64,000 bases of DNA, from contig WOAB01000864.1 in assembly GCA_027886185.1 (NCBI GenBank), forward strand, positions 620,001-684,000, given 5' to 3'. Below the pieces are notes generated by a model that was not told the DNA's origin, made no database searches, and worked only from the letters and a program-made list of their open reading frames with translations. The stretch is from Rheum nobile (lineage: Eukaryota; Streptophyta; Magnoliopsida; Caryophyllales; Polygonaceae). A program made the translations under genes and the position numbers. Positions 31,127-41,879 of the stretch are shown piece by piece. The stretch's first letter is position 1. Each line of letters begins with the position of its first letter.

Positions 31127-31612
31127 AGCATATTATCTTTGGAATTCTTTCCTTAGATAATGTAAGCGGTTAAGATATTATTCTTCCAAACAATTTTAGA
31201 TCTTCTTGTTACCAAGTTTAGAAAGATTTTATCTTGTTACAATTAGGGCTTAGTCGAGTTGTATTTATAGGGGTGTGGATTCATTTCTATGTAAGAATCG
31301 ACAACGACGAACTGTGAGCATAAGAGAACAGAAAGGAGAGTGAAGTTGTTTGTGAGTCTTTGAGGGTTGAGTTCGGATTCATCGTTGTATGAGTGATCTT
31401 CGAATCTAGCTGGGTAGTCTAGGGTTTGGAGTCCATGCTACAAGTGTAATCGAACAAGAAATCAATAAGACAAGTAGATGCTTCAAAATCCTCTCAAGCG
31501 AGAAGCTTGAAGGTAGTGGTTTTTCTTTGATTAGCTAGTTGGCTAATTAGGGTTTCCACTATACATCGTGAGTTCGTTTCTTATCTTTCTTGCTATATTA
31601 TTCTGCTGCACC
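31127..31612 (+). repeat. 5' LTR fragment of the copia element
   Basis: It matches the 3' LTR from about 36124 (ATTATCTTTGGAAT) to about 36607 (GCACCT). The first ~375 bases of the LTR and the last ~53, including the CCAACA terminus, are missing, and with the latter the primer-binding site. A TATA-like TGTATTTATAGG is at about 31258. Confidence 0.85.
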
Positions 31613-31645
31613 TAGATTGTGTTCGTTACAGAATTTGCAGGAAAG

Positions 31646-33250
31646 ATGTCGTCAAGCAATGCTATTGGAGATTCATTCTGGAAGCCTCCGACTCTGAAGG
31701 CCGGAGAATATGACTGATGGGTGGAACAAATCGAGTCCCATATTTGTTCCCTCGATGGACAGATATGGCGAGTCATTGAAGTTGACCCTATAACCATTCT
31801 GAATGATAAAGATGCTACGAAGCCAAAGGCGAAAGTAGACTACACTGATGATGACTGGAAGAAGCTGGAAAAGAACAGCAGAGCCAAGAAGAGGTGGTTG
31901 CCAAGCTGGAAAGCAACGCCTCTGTCTACAATCACAAGATGAACAAGAAAGGAGAGGAGAAGGCTAAACGCATTGCCTTACAAGTGGAACGTGCCTTTGA
32001 CTTATCTCAAGTCGAATATGGAGATGAGGATGGTGATGAAGATGTTGCTCTCATCACTAGAGCCATGAAGAAGATATGGTCTCGAAACAAGGACACGCTG
32101 AGTTCCTCTGAAGGGAACAGAGACATGAAGGATGTCGTTTGTTACCACTGTCAAAACAAGAGACATCTTGCCAGAAACTGCTTCAAGAAAAAGGCAGGTC
32201 TTCCTCCGGCTCATGAAGGAAAGCAAGCAATGGTCGCAACCTGGGGTGACTCGGACTCAGATGACGAAGATTCGTCACACTCAAGGGATGTCTGCTTAAT
32301 GGCCGTAGAAGACACCGATGAACCAAAAGGCGGGCTGCACAAGGATGAGGTAACTGAATCTGATCTCATCTCAAGTTTGAAAAGTAAGTCAAAAGAAAGC
32401 TTAATTTCCTTCATTAAGAAACTTGTTCATGCGAATAGTCTTTTCAGTGAGCAAATTGAAGAAAAGGATGAATCGATCTCATGTTTGATCGAAGAAAATA
32501 AAGGTTGGGCAGAAAAAGTGCTCAAACTTGAGAAAGTCTCATCCTCTTCTCCAAGTCCTTGCATTGAGTGTCCTAAACTCACTGAGAAGATCGTGTCGCT
32601 GGAATCCTCTGTCTCCTCACTTGAGTCCGAGTAATTAATGTTAAAACTAGATAATGCAAAATTGTCTAGTGATTTATCTAAACTCAGTGAGGAACAGAAG
32701 GACAAGCCAAAATGTATTGTTTTTGTTGCAGCCAAGAATGAAAAGAAAACTGAAAAGAAGGAAGTACCTCGCTTTGGAATTGGCTATCAACCTAAGCTTC
32801 CTGTTGATGGCACCAAGTCCAAAAGCTCTAAAGTCAAAGGAAAACAGCCAGTGCAAGAAAAAGGGGAAAGTTCCTCGAGAGGGAACAATAGCAAAGACTA
32901 TTCAAATTCGACTGATGGGAACAAGGCTTGGTACCATGGACAGAAAGCTCATGCCATTTGGTTGAAGCAATCTCAAAGCGATAAGTCCAATAATATTGAT
33001 TTTCATTCTAGGATTGCTAACAAAACAATTTGGCCTGGACAAAGCAAGTATATTGATCTAAAATGTCAAAGGGTCTGTTGGTATTGTGGGCACTCCGGTC
33101 ACTAGAAACAGGAGTGTCTCCTGAAGCAACACAATGAGGAAGTTGCTCGCACTGCTAGGGAGAAATTGAATGATGAACCTCCAAAAATCAAATATGTTGC
33201 TCCCACACCCAGAAAGTCTAAGCTTGTCTGGGTTCGTAAAAACTAACTCT
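31646..33250 (+). pseudogene. Copia gag remnant with two CCHC knuckles, UBN2 core deleted
   Basis: ATG at 31646 begins MSSSNAIGDSFWKPPTLKAG. A TGA at about 31716 replaces a Trp (DWW in the sister copy at 22794). After DDDWKKLEKNSRAK the sequence jumps to EEVVAKLESNASVYNHKMNK, so the central UBN2 domain is gone. Then come VERAFDLSQVEYGDEDGDED and the first knuckle CYHCQNKRHLARNC (about 32140), followed by a long coiled-coil-like acidic region and, at about 33076, the second knuckle CWYCGHSGH, then a TAG, then KQEC. Another stop lies at 32634. Confidence 0.85.
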
Positions 33251-33662
33251 TTCTATGCAGGCTGAAGTGAGGAAAAGTTCCCGGTATTTTGATTGTACTT
33301 GTTAGTTACCTGACAGGGAACAAAGTATGTCACACCTCACTTCAACAGGCCTCCGGAGGTTCAATAACCTTTAGAAATAAGAGTAAGAGAGAAGTTTGTG
33401 GTCTCGGTAAGGTAAGGCTTTCTAACCATATTACTGTGGATAATGTGACACTCGTGAATAATCTCAGGTTTGATCTTTTCAGTGTGGCTCAATTGTGTCA
33501 AAACAAGAAAAAATAGGGTAGTCCTTACTACTGATGATTGTTATGTTGAGTGCATAAGTACATGGAAAATTCTACTCAAAGGGATCTACAACAACAACGT
33601 CTACAAAGTTGATCCTGCTTTCATCCCAGAGAAGGAACTATTGTGTGTGTATGTGCTCATTT
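33251..33662 (+). pseudogene. Copia protease / GAG-pre-integrase remnant
   Basis: After a frameshifted protease stub the frame reads ASGGSITFRNKSKREVCGLG, then KVRLSNHITVDNVTLVNNLR and FDLFSVAQLCQNKKK, then, one base shifted, NRVVLTTDDCYV. This is the stretch between protease and integrase. At about 33655-33665 it joins without transition to late RNase H sequence, so integrase and RT have been deleted. Confidence 0.8.
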
Positions 33663-34149
33663 TCAGGCTGATCCCAAAGAGACACACCTCATAGCAGTGA
33701 AGAAGATTCTTGAAGGGAACAGACGATCTGTGTCTGTGGTGTCCAAGGGGTGGAAACATCGATCTAGTTGGATACACAGACGCTGACTTCGCAGGGAACA
33801 AAGTGGATAGAAAATCTACATCAGGAATGGCTCAGTTCCTTGGGCCATGTTTGGTTTCCTGGGGGTCAAAGAAGCAGAATTCAGTGACTATGGTATTCTT
33901 CTGGACTCTATTCCTATTCTCTGTGACAATACTAGTTCCATAAATATCTCCAAGAATCATGTGCAACACTCATGTACCAAGCACATCGAGATAAGACATC
34001 ACTTCTTACGTGACTGTGTGGAGAAAGGGTTGGTGACCATGGACTTCTGCGGCACCAAGGATCAGATCGCCGACATTTTCACCAAGGCACTAAATAGGGA
34101 ACCCTTCGAACAGTTCCGTATGGAACTAGGTATGATCTCTCTAAACTGA
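33663..34149 (+). pseudogene. Copia RNase H, C-terminal part of pol
   Basis: ADPKETHLIAVKKI is followed, one frame over, by GTDDLCLWCPRGGNIDLVGY, then TDADFAGNKVDRKSTSGMAQ and FLGPCLVSWGSKKQNSV, the copia RNase H with its DADFAG motif. The end reads ILCDNTSSINISKNHVQHSC, then KHIEIRHHFLRDCVEKG and IADIFTKALNREPFEQFRME, before TGA at 34147. One frameshift lies near 33710 and another near 33890. Confidence 0.88.
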
Positions 34150-35746
34150 TTGTCTATCTCTTGTGTTCCCTCGATGATTGGCTAATTAACACGGTAAAGT
34201 ATGAAAGCTTAATCATCATGTCTTGATCTGCATTCATTCTCTTGATCATTAGTTGAACAACTTGCTTAGACTCGTGCTAATAATTCACTTATGTGCAAAA
34301 TTTCATGCATGATCATCTATGCCATCATAATACTACATGAATCAGCTTTCTTTCGGCCCAAAAGAGTCGACTTGATGTATTGATCCCACATTAAAAGCCC
34401 AAATGATTGTTGACTCTACAACTTACCATAGCCATCATGTTTGATGCTTCCTATGAGCCCCTCTTATCATCCACATATGGGAGCCTCTCTTTCATGATTA
34501 AACATTATTAAAAATTATCGTATATGGTTCTGTGTGATGTTCTGTGTACCCTCTCTGGTAACGTTACCCCTGCATCACACTCTTCTACCTTTTCGGAAAG
34601 CCGAGAATACGAATCGTCGCCTCTATGGTCTGTGGCTGGAAGTTGACTGGTATGATGTGTAATGATGGATTGTAACTGCTTGAGAAGTGTTATGTGCATT
34701 AAAGTTGTTGTGATGATTGCGTGGTGTTTGTTGCGCTCGAGATTTTGTGGGATTTGATGGTTTTGGACAAAATCTTTTACAAGATTTATTTTTGGAAGAT
34801 ATCTTCTTGGCTGTGATCTTTGATATGAAAAAGAAGGAAAGAAGAAGATTGAGAGCATTATCCTTAGTACTTGAAAAGATATGAAAGATGATTCTTGTGG
34901 TTTCTCCCCTCCTATCTATATGGCGACTTCTGCATAGTTGTCCTATTGATACCCTGTGTTGTTCCAAAAAAAAAAAAAAAAAAAACTGGAACACCACAAG
35001 GTATACAAAGAGGGGACCAATGAATCTTTCTTCTACTGGCGGTTGGATACTCGTAACCTGCACAAGAAGTAGTTTGTGTTGCAAGAAGGTGTTGGCTGAG
35101 TCAAGGTTGAACCTAAGGTGGAAGCTGATTTGGATGAGGATGAGCAGACTCTGAGGGGGAACTAAAAGTTGAACTTGATCTGCGAAGGATCGTGAGGAGT
35201 TTGTCTCGCGCACTATCTATGTTGGCAGAACAACAAAGGTGTCTTATGGAGTAAGTGCATGCTTAAATTGCTATTTATATTTCGGCTCCCTCTGCAGGCA
35301 CCAGTGGTCTTGATTCGTCTTTCTCTGGCTAACCAATCCCTCTTTTGTTCCCAGCACATCTATCCCTTACTGCTTTGAGTTTCTTTGGTTCTGTTTCATG
35401 TGTTTGCCTTGATTGGCCTGTTGATCCTGTGTGTTTTCTTTGCGTATCTTGTGTTGTCTTTGCATGGGGTCTATGTTTGTGTGTTTCAATCTAATGCAAA
35501 AGGGGTTGTTTGTCTATCTTGATGTGCTCATTTTCTCTTGCTTTTTACTGATGTTTTTGATGATGCCAAAAGGGGGAAAATGACAGGTAGCTTTGGTTGA
35601 GGGGGAACTAACATGGTTTCATATGTTGCTAGACTGAGGGGAAACTATTAGGCCTAAGTGTGGAAAACTTTCTCTTCACAATTGTCTTTATCTCATGTAT
35701 ATGTTTTATTGTCAAGGATGTTTGTCACCATCAAAAAGGGCTAATT
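34150..35746 (+). other. Copia 3' region between pol and LTR
   Basis: It is unusually long for a copia element without env-like ORF. An A20 tract (about 34967-34986) is flanked by GTTCC/GGAAC inverted bases. Downstream at 34990-35160 a frame with ESFFYWRLD and EPKVEADLDEDEQTLRGN looks like remnant coding sequence. The minus-strand frame at 35213-34623 has no recognised domain. Sirevirus-type copias have an extra ORF in this position; that is only a possibility. Confidence 0.45.
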
Positions 35747-36660
35747 TGTTGAATTCCTTAGGTTTTGATAGTAACAAACATTCAGCTAATCTGGTAACTA
35801 AGTGTTTCAGGAACAAAGACAACTGTCACAGGGAACCATTGCAGCAAAGGATCACAGAGGGAACAAAGCGTTCTCCACATGCTTTGTTACCTCTCAAGGA
35901 ACATCAATAACGAACAACGTTCAAGCTGCGAATGGAAGGAAGATATCCAGCGTGGAGATTATGGAAACAATCATGGAAGATCACGCGGTCAAGGATAAGA
36001 GTTTTCGGCTGGAAGGATCTCGCCGAAGAGAAGATGTGGAGAGAGAAATCCGAATGTTTTATCTTAGGAAATCTTTCCTAAGATAAGATATTTGGAGAGA
36101 GAAGATTATTATCTTCAGCCGATTATATTATCTTTGGAATGCTTTCCTTAGATAATGTAAGCGGTTAAGATATTATTCTTCCAAACAATTTTAGATCTTC
36201 TTGTTACCAAGTTTAGAATGAATTTATCTTGTTACGATTAGGGCTTAGTTGAGTTGTATTTGTAGGGGTGTGGATTCATTTCTATGTAAGAATCGACGAC
36301 GACGAACTGTGAGCATAAGAGAACATAAAGGAGAGTGAAGTTGTTTGTGAGTCTTTGAGGGTTGAGTTCAGATTCATCGTTGTAGGAGTGATCTTCGAAT
36401 CTAGCTGGGTAGTCTAGGGTTTGGAGTCCATGCTACAAGTGTAATCGAAGAAGAAATCAATAAGACAAGTAGACGCTTCAAAATCCTCTCAACCGAGAAG
36501 CTTGAAGGTAGTGGTTTTTCTTTGATTAGCTAGTTGGCTAATTAGGGTTTTCACTATACATCGTGAGTTCGTTTCTTATCTTTCTTGCTATATTATTCCG
36601 TTGCACCTTCTGTGGGAACAAAGCCTTTGTTCCCTCAGACGTAACTCTAGCGATCCAACA
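35747..36660 (+). repeat. 3' LTR of the copia element, 914 bp
   Basis: It starts TGTTGAATTCCTTAGG and ends CTAGCGATCCAACA. It is colinear with the solo LTR at 27216-28130. Confidence 0.93.
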
Positions 36661-38030
36661 GGGTGGCTCGGGTGTGGGTCAAGCTCAACAGATCCGGGCT
36701 CAGAGTAGCTCGACGGGGGCTGAACTAAACATGGTGGACTCGAGGTGGGCTCGGTCTGCTACTGGTCGACTGGGGTTGGGTGCGAGTTGGTTGAGGTCGC
36801 GAGAATGCCTGGTGGTGCGGCTCCTGGTGGGTTTGGTGTGGTTTCAAGGGAGGAGGTGGGAGTGGGAGATGGTGAAGGTTAGAGGGTTAGACAGTGAGAT
36901 GGGATGTCGAGGGGGGGAGGGGGCTGGGAGTTGCAGAAGGGAAAAAGAAAGAGGGAGGAGGGTGAGAGGGAAAAAGAAGAAAGAAGAAAAAAGATTCGGT
37001 GTTTTTTCATGTTTTTTAAGTAATGAACTTTTTTTTTAATGCACGGGCCATGCAAAGCGTCCTGTAAGTGCGAGAATGTGCATGGGCCATGTGTTTTTGT
37101 GCACGGTCTATGCACAACATTATGTAAAAATAATGCGAGGGAGTGCATTTTGGTGCACGGTCCGTTCACTGCTACCGCAATGTTTTTTTAAAGAATGAAT
37201 GAATGAAAGGAAGAAAGAAGTACATACCTTGTGTTGCCTACCAAGAAGCATTTGGTTTGGTTCGTTAGCTTGACCGCCTATCACATCTTAGGGAATCCGA
37301 TCAAGGTGGATAGAAGCAACCTTCTCAACCGGGTTTCCTACTATGTATATATTTAGGGGATGTCCATTCACCTTGCATTGGCCCAATTCTTCACTACATA
37401 TATCAATTGACCTTAAGGGTACACTTTTCTCACTTGGAAAGGGCCGTTCCATCTAGATCTCAACTTGCTAAGAAAGATCCTCAGCCTAGAATTAAATAGC
37501 AAGACAAGGTCACCTTCATGAAATTCTCTAGAAATAATATGCTTGTCATGCCATCTCTTAGTCCTCTCTTTGTAGATCCTAGCATTCTCATAAGCATCCA
37601 ATCTCAGCTCTTCTAACTCCTGTAATTGCAATTTTCTATTCTCGACAGTCTCTTTCATATCATAATTGAACAACATAATTGCCCAATATGCCTTATGATC
37701 TAACTCCACAGGGAGGTGGCAAGATTTCCCATACACTAGCCTAAAGGGTGTAGTGCCTATGGGTGTCTTGAATGTAGTCCTATAAGCCCAAAAAGGATCA
37801 TCCTGCTTCATGGGCCAATCCTTTCGGGACCGGGACATAGTCTTCTCCAAAATGTTCTTGATCTCCTTGTTGGAAACTTCAATTTGACCACTTTTTTAGG
37901 ATTGTAAGGGGTGAAAATTTTGTGAGTTACCTCATACTTCTTCAGTAAAGCCTCAAACTTTCTCTCAATAAAGTGAGATCCTCCATCACTAATCACAGTG
38001 TGGGTACACTTTCCAGTTATTTTGCCAATC
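36661..38030 (-). mobile_element. Element A, internal part right of the copia insertion
   Basis: Minus-strand continuation of element A from 31126. The first 350 bases are pyrimidine-rich on the minus strand with a Pro/Ser-rich frame. At 37040-37165 GTGCACGG-type motifs reappear as in the LTR. Integrase follows at 37413-38000. At about 38030 the element ends abruptly and unrelated gypsy sequence begins, so its 5' half (gag to RT) is missing. Confidence 0.65.
37413..38000 (-). pseudogene. Element A integrase, C-terminal two thirds
   Basis: MISDGGSHFIERKFEALLKK with the second catalytic Asp, then THKIFTPYNPKK. A one-base slip in an A run then hides SGQIEVSNKEIKNILEKT, which has the catalytic Glu, and the frame continues MSRSRKDWPMKQDDPFWAYR, TPIGTTPFRLVYGKSCHLPV and RYKERTKRWHD-type residues to WNGPFQVRKVYP at 37413. 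The LVYGK.CHLPVE and HD...I..F..GD motifs are those of Athila/Tat-type gypsy integrases. First catalytic Asp and zinc finger are beyond the 38030 break. Confidence 0.85.
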
Positions 38031-38099
38031 GCGTCCGTCTTCGCGTACGATATTCACAGTGCGGTTCTCAGAGTTTGGGCGAGGATACGACTTGTACAT

Positions 38100-38850
38100 G
38101 AGTCAGTTCAACTTGAGCCTCAGTCAACTCGTGCTGGATCATGTGGTTCTCCTTGAATGAGATCATCTTCTTCCAACCGGATATAAGCCATCATCTTGGC
38201 ATGATGGTTTTCGAATGTTTGACAAGGATACTTAGTTAGGTACAAGTATAACTATGACTTCTCATACAAACCCCTTCTGGAAAGCTTCTATGCAAATGGA
38301 GACATCGCATTGTGGTTTCAACACTTTCTCCTCATTAAACCTATTGAGGAAGTCCCTCAATGTTTTTCCATGGCGTTGGGCAATGCGATATAAATTGTTG
38401 GATTACTTTCAAAGTTGTTGACGACTAACAGATTGTATTTTTAACAAGTTGACCAATCCAACAAACTAAGAAAAAGTCTTATTTGGTTGAGGCATGAACC
38501 ATGTTCAGGCTGAACCTTTGAGTGTGGCTTCGAACCACTTGCACATTACCACTTGCTTTAAGTGCTTTGGGATTGTGCTTGTCATCATCCTTTTCTTTTA
38601 CATTGACACGTGATCATTAGGATTTGCCTTTCCATCATTTGACGGCATGTCAGGTACAATATACAATTTAGGAATATCGGTGAACACGATGGTGTCGATG
38701 AAAGGGTGAATCAGTATTGCAATCATCGTCTTCTTCTTCGATGGGTTTCGGCATTGTTTGGGCCTCTAGATGCATAGCATGTGGAGCACCAAAAGAGGTC
38801 GACACAGGTTGCACCGGATCATCGTTAAGGGGAAATGCTACAGGTATGAC
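38100..38850 (-). pseudogene. Gypsy gag remnant, probably G3
   Basis: Read on the minus strand from about 38740: SPFIDTIVFTDIPKLYIVPD, then NDGKANPNDHVSM, TSTIPKHLK, FEATLKGSA.TWFMPQPNKT, QRHGKTLRDFLNRFNEEKVL and YPCQTFENHHAKMMAYIRLE. It parallels the G1 gag at 40036-40700 and the G2 gag at 52734-51700 segment by segment. With G3 pol on the same strand at 24197-26853 the simplest reading is one element separated by element A and a deletion. Several stops. Confidence 0.75.
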
Positions 38851-38879
38851 AAACGTGATGGAAGAGAAACGAACACGTT

Positions 38880-39508
38880 TTGTGACGCGATGAGAAAGAT
38901 ATTATTTTCCATAAATATGATGGGAATAATTCGGAGATATGTGAGCTCGTCTAGATATTTAATATGGAGTTGGTCGAGATAAGAGATATAAGATAAAGTA
39001 TCTTACAACTTATAGATGGAAATAATTTAATCTTGTCTATATTATTTACTTGAATCACAAGAGAGATCTTATCTTGTAAATATGGAAACTCTATCCTAAC
39101 TAGGAAAAGTCATAGACCTCTATATAAGGTGGGTATTCTCCTCTTGTAGGGGCATGATTATCAGTAGATCCCATTTGGGAATTCAACCTTTTTTTACCCT
39201 TTTTTATCCACTTCTCCCTCTTGCTTTTTGAATATCTTACATTAACCATTTCTACGGGTAGCATCCGAAAACATTCATCTTCACCCCATTACGATAAAAT
39301 ATTATATATTTAGGATCTTTACATTGAAGATCCCACCATTGTGCATGGCCAAAACATATACAATAAATATCATCTAATATGAATCTAAGCTCCAAGATTT
39401 CTTTCATTACAACCATTTCCGTTCAATACAATCCAAACGTGTTAAGCTTAAACTCTCATACTCCACAAAAAAGTGGATCAAGTCATTGTACTTAATTTGC
39501 CCAAAACA
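38880..39508 (+). repeat. G1 5' LTR (left boundary uncertain)
   Basis: The right end is CCCAAAACA at 39508, followed by ATTGGTGCCTACCGTGGGGA, close to the ATTTGGCGCCCACCGTGGGG next to the G2 LTR at 60882-60897. A TATA box CTATATAAGG lies at about 39120. Gag-like G3 sequence ends near 38850, so the LTR starts between there and about 38925; TG-starting candidates are several. Confidence 0.6.
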
Positions 39509-39528
39509 ATTGGTGCCTACCGTGGGGA
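39509..39528 (+). promoter_or_regulatory. G1 primer-binding-site region
   Basis: ATTGGTGCCTACCGTGGGGA directly after the LTR end. It is a slightly mutated copy of the motif next to the G2 LTR. Its position fits the tRNA primer site; I do not assign the tRNA. Confidence 0.6.
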
Positions 39529-39699
39529 TAGGAGTCACAACATTACTCTTTTTTTCCATCAAAACACCATAATTCTTGAGCAATCATGTCCACCAACAGA
39601 CCCACCAACAAAAACACTCGATCCGTGGGTCCCACAACCACTGATGACACAACGCCGATGCAGAACCTAGGTGACCAAGATGTTCCCATTTGATTAGGG

Positions 39700-41085
39700 A
39701 ATCCTCACGCTACCAACATGAACTCAAGGAAAAGAAAAGGCCATGGAAGAATTGATTTTCACTCATAAAGCACAATCAGAGGCCAAACTCCAGAAGGTGT
39801 TGCAAGAGAACAAGGCTCTTCATTCCCAAAACACAACCATGCCGCCGCCGACACCACCAGGATCCAATATGTTCGCAGCGAAAACACCGTCAGACGTTTC
39901 GACTTGGACTCCGCTGCAACTAATCCATCCTTCTCCATACCGCTCGTAATGTCGTCCATGGGGATGGAAGCCTCTCGAAACCCACAGATGCTAACGTCCT
40001 GCCATCGTGTCAATGACTAGGGAGCGATTGGCTCGATGGAATCATTAGCCATGGAGTCGTTCGATGACCTCATAGAAAGAAAGTGGCGTGAAAAGCTCAG
40101 TACTTTAGACAAGAGCTTTGCTCAAATTCCAGGGGTGCTTAGACCCATCGAAGAACAAGGCGATGATTGTTATGCCAACTCACCCTTCACCGACATCATT
40201 TCTCACACTAAGATTCCCAAGAAGCACACGGTCCCTAACATGTCGTCGTATGATGGAAAAATCGACCCCGACGAACACGTCTCATTGTATAAGCAGAAGA
40301 TGATGACAAGCGCAGTGCCAAAACACCTACAAGATACAATGTTCTGCAAGTGGTTCTGAGCCACTCTTAATGGTTCCGCCTCGACGTGGTTCATGCACCA
40401 GCCCAACAAGAGCATCTCCTCCTTTGCCGGATTTATCAACTTGTTCCACAGACCACTCCGGGAACAATCCAGTGACCTCTATCATATCGCCCAACAAACC
40501 AGAAAAACATTGAGAAAGTTCCTCAATCGGTTCAATGATGAGAAGGTGTTAATACCTCATTGCGACACCTATACTTCCATAGATGCATTATGAAGGGGAC
40601 AATACGAGAAAACAAAGTTCTATCTCGACCTAACTAAATACTTCTTATTGACGTTAAAAGATATCCAAGACAAAGCCATGGATTATATCTAGTTGGAAGA
40701 CGATCTCATCCAAGAAGAACCACGTGATCCTGTGCAAGACAACAAACATGTCAACAAAAGGGAAATACGGTATAAGCCCTATCCTCGCTAAAATCCCAAG
40801 AACCGTGTTGTGAACAACTTGCACAACAATGGACCAGACTGGCAACACGATGTCAGAGTCTACCCGTCTCTACATCACCACTTGTTCACCATCAGCCCCA
40901 CCGGCATGGTCAATGCCATTACCAAACTTTGGGACGCCGTGAGATGGCCTCGAAGGCCAGACAAGCCCATGAACAAAAGAGTTGCAAACAAGTGGTGTGA
41001 TTTCCATCACAGCGGGGGTGACAACACAGACAAATTTGTCGCCCTATGGAGAGAAGTAGCACAAGGTACCTAAGGGATCAATGTC
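39700..41085 (+). pseudogene. G1 gag remnant
   Basis: LIFTHKAQSEAKLQKVLQEN (about 39745) is the coiled-coil head. FDDLIERKWREKLSTLDKSF, then IPKKHTVPNMSSYDGKIDPD and EHVSLYKQKMMTSAVPKHLQ (40060-40340) lead into the retrotransposon Gag core TLNGSASTWFMHQPNKSISS and LYHIAQQTRKTLRKFLNRFN (40365-40540). The zinc-binding part NKWCDFHHSGGDNTDKFVAL is at about 40990-41045, where the family has C..H/C....H....C; the third and fourth ligands are altered. Stops at about 40357, 40590, 40690 and 40788. Confidence 0.85.
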
Positions 41086-41168
41086 AATACAGGGTAAGGG
41101 CGACCCTAGATTAAGACAAACAGAAAGAGGCATCGTCGCCGCCGCCTCCCCCTCCACACGTTAAGATC

Positions 41169-41640
41169 GTGAACAACAACTCTGAGGGTTTGAAAATGAG
41201 CGTAATGTCCATCTCTACCTCCAAACGTCATGCCATGGAAGCGAACTCCGACAAGCCATTGGTTGTCACTAAAAAGGGCTCCAGTAACATGTCCATCACG
41301 TTTAACGAGTATAACGGAATCACCACCGAGCATCATGATAGTGTCGTCATATCACTCAGAATTAGCAACTACCTCATAAGACGCGTCCTAGTAGACAATG
41401 GCAGCTTCGTCATCCTAATGCTGATTAAATCCCTGCACAGCCTCGGCTTGAACCAAGAGGGTATCATAAAGAAGTCCACTGCTTTGGTGGGATTAAGAAG
41501 ATAAGTAAGCAACTCACTGGTGGAAATCACGCTGACAACTTACGCAAGTGGGGTGAACCTTCAAGTTAAGTTTCTGATCATGGATTGTCCATCACTGTTC
41601 AACTTCATCATGTGATGACCATGGATATACGTGATGAAAG
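41169..41640 (+). pseudogene. G1 aspartic protease remnant
   Basis: SNYLIRRVLVDNGSFVILML holds the active-site region; the usual DTGSS is DNGSF here. IIKKSTALVGL follows, then a stop at 41502 and frameshifted LTTYASGVNLQVKF-type sequence. The protease of this family matures Gag-Pol; this copy is dead. Confidence 0.75.
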
Positions 41641-41879
41641 CAGTCCCTTCCACGTACCATCGAAACATCAAGTTGCCAACCAAGTGTGGGTTGCAGGAGA
41701 TAAAAGGCAAACAAAGGCTAGAAAAAGAGTACTATAGAATCTCCTTGAAGCCGACAGTCGCAAAGAAATAGCAAAAGGAATAGACGGCATAGAAATTAGC
41801 GGACTGTAAGGCGTCGACATATTACACCAAACTAGATCTCCTTGAGCTCGACAAGGCAATATTTTATCCAAGAAAGCTC

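Larger units (their letters stand above)
31127..36660 (+). mobile_element. Copia element, internally deleted, with truncated 5' LTR
   Basis: The order is a 5' LTR fragment (31130-31612), a gag start at 31646, two zinc knuckles, a protease-region remnant, a late RNase H, a 1.6-kb 3' region and the 3' LTR (35747-36660). Integrase, most of RT and the Gag UBN2 core are missing, and the sequence joins cleanly across the gaps. GGGTG directly follows the 3' LTR (36661-36665) and also stands at 31122-31126 next to the truncated 5' LTR, so it may be the target duplication. The host is element A. Confidence 0.85.

Noticed and set aside
34623..35213. 196-codon minus-strand frame in the copia 3' region
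   Set aside because: It includes a poly-Phe run from the A20 tract and no recognisable motif; more likely chance.
36563..37039. 158-codon plus-strand frame after the copia LTR
   Set aside because: It starts inside the LTR and runs through purine-rich sequence antisense to element A; no domain.
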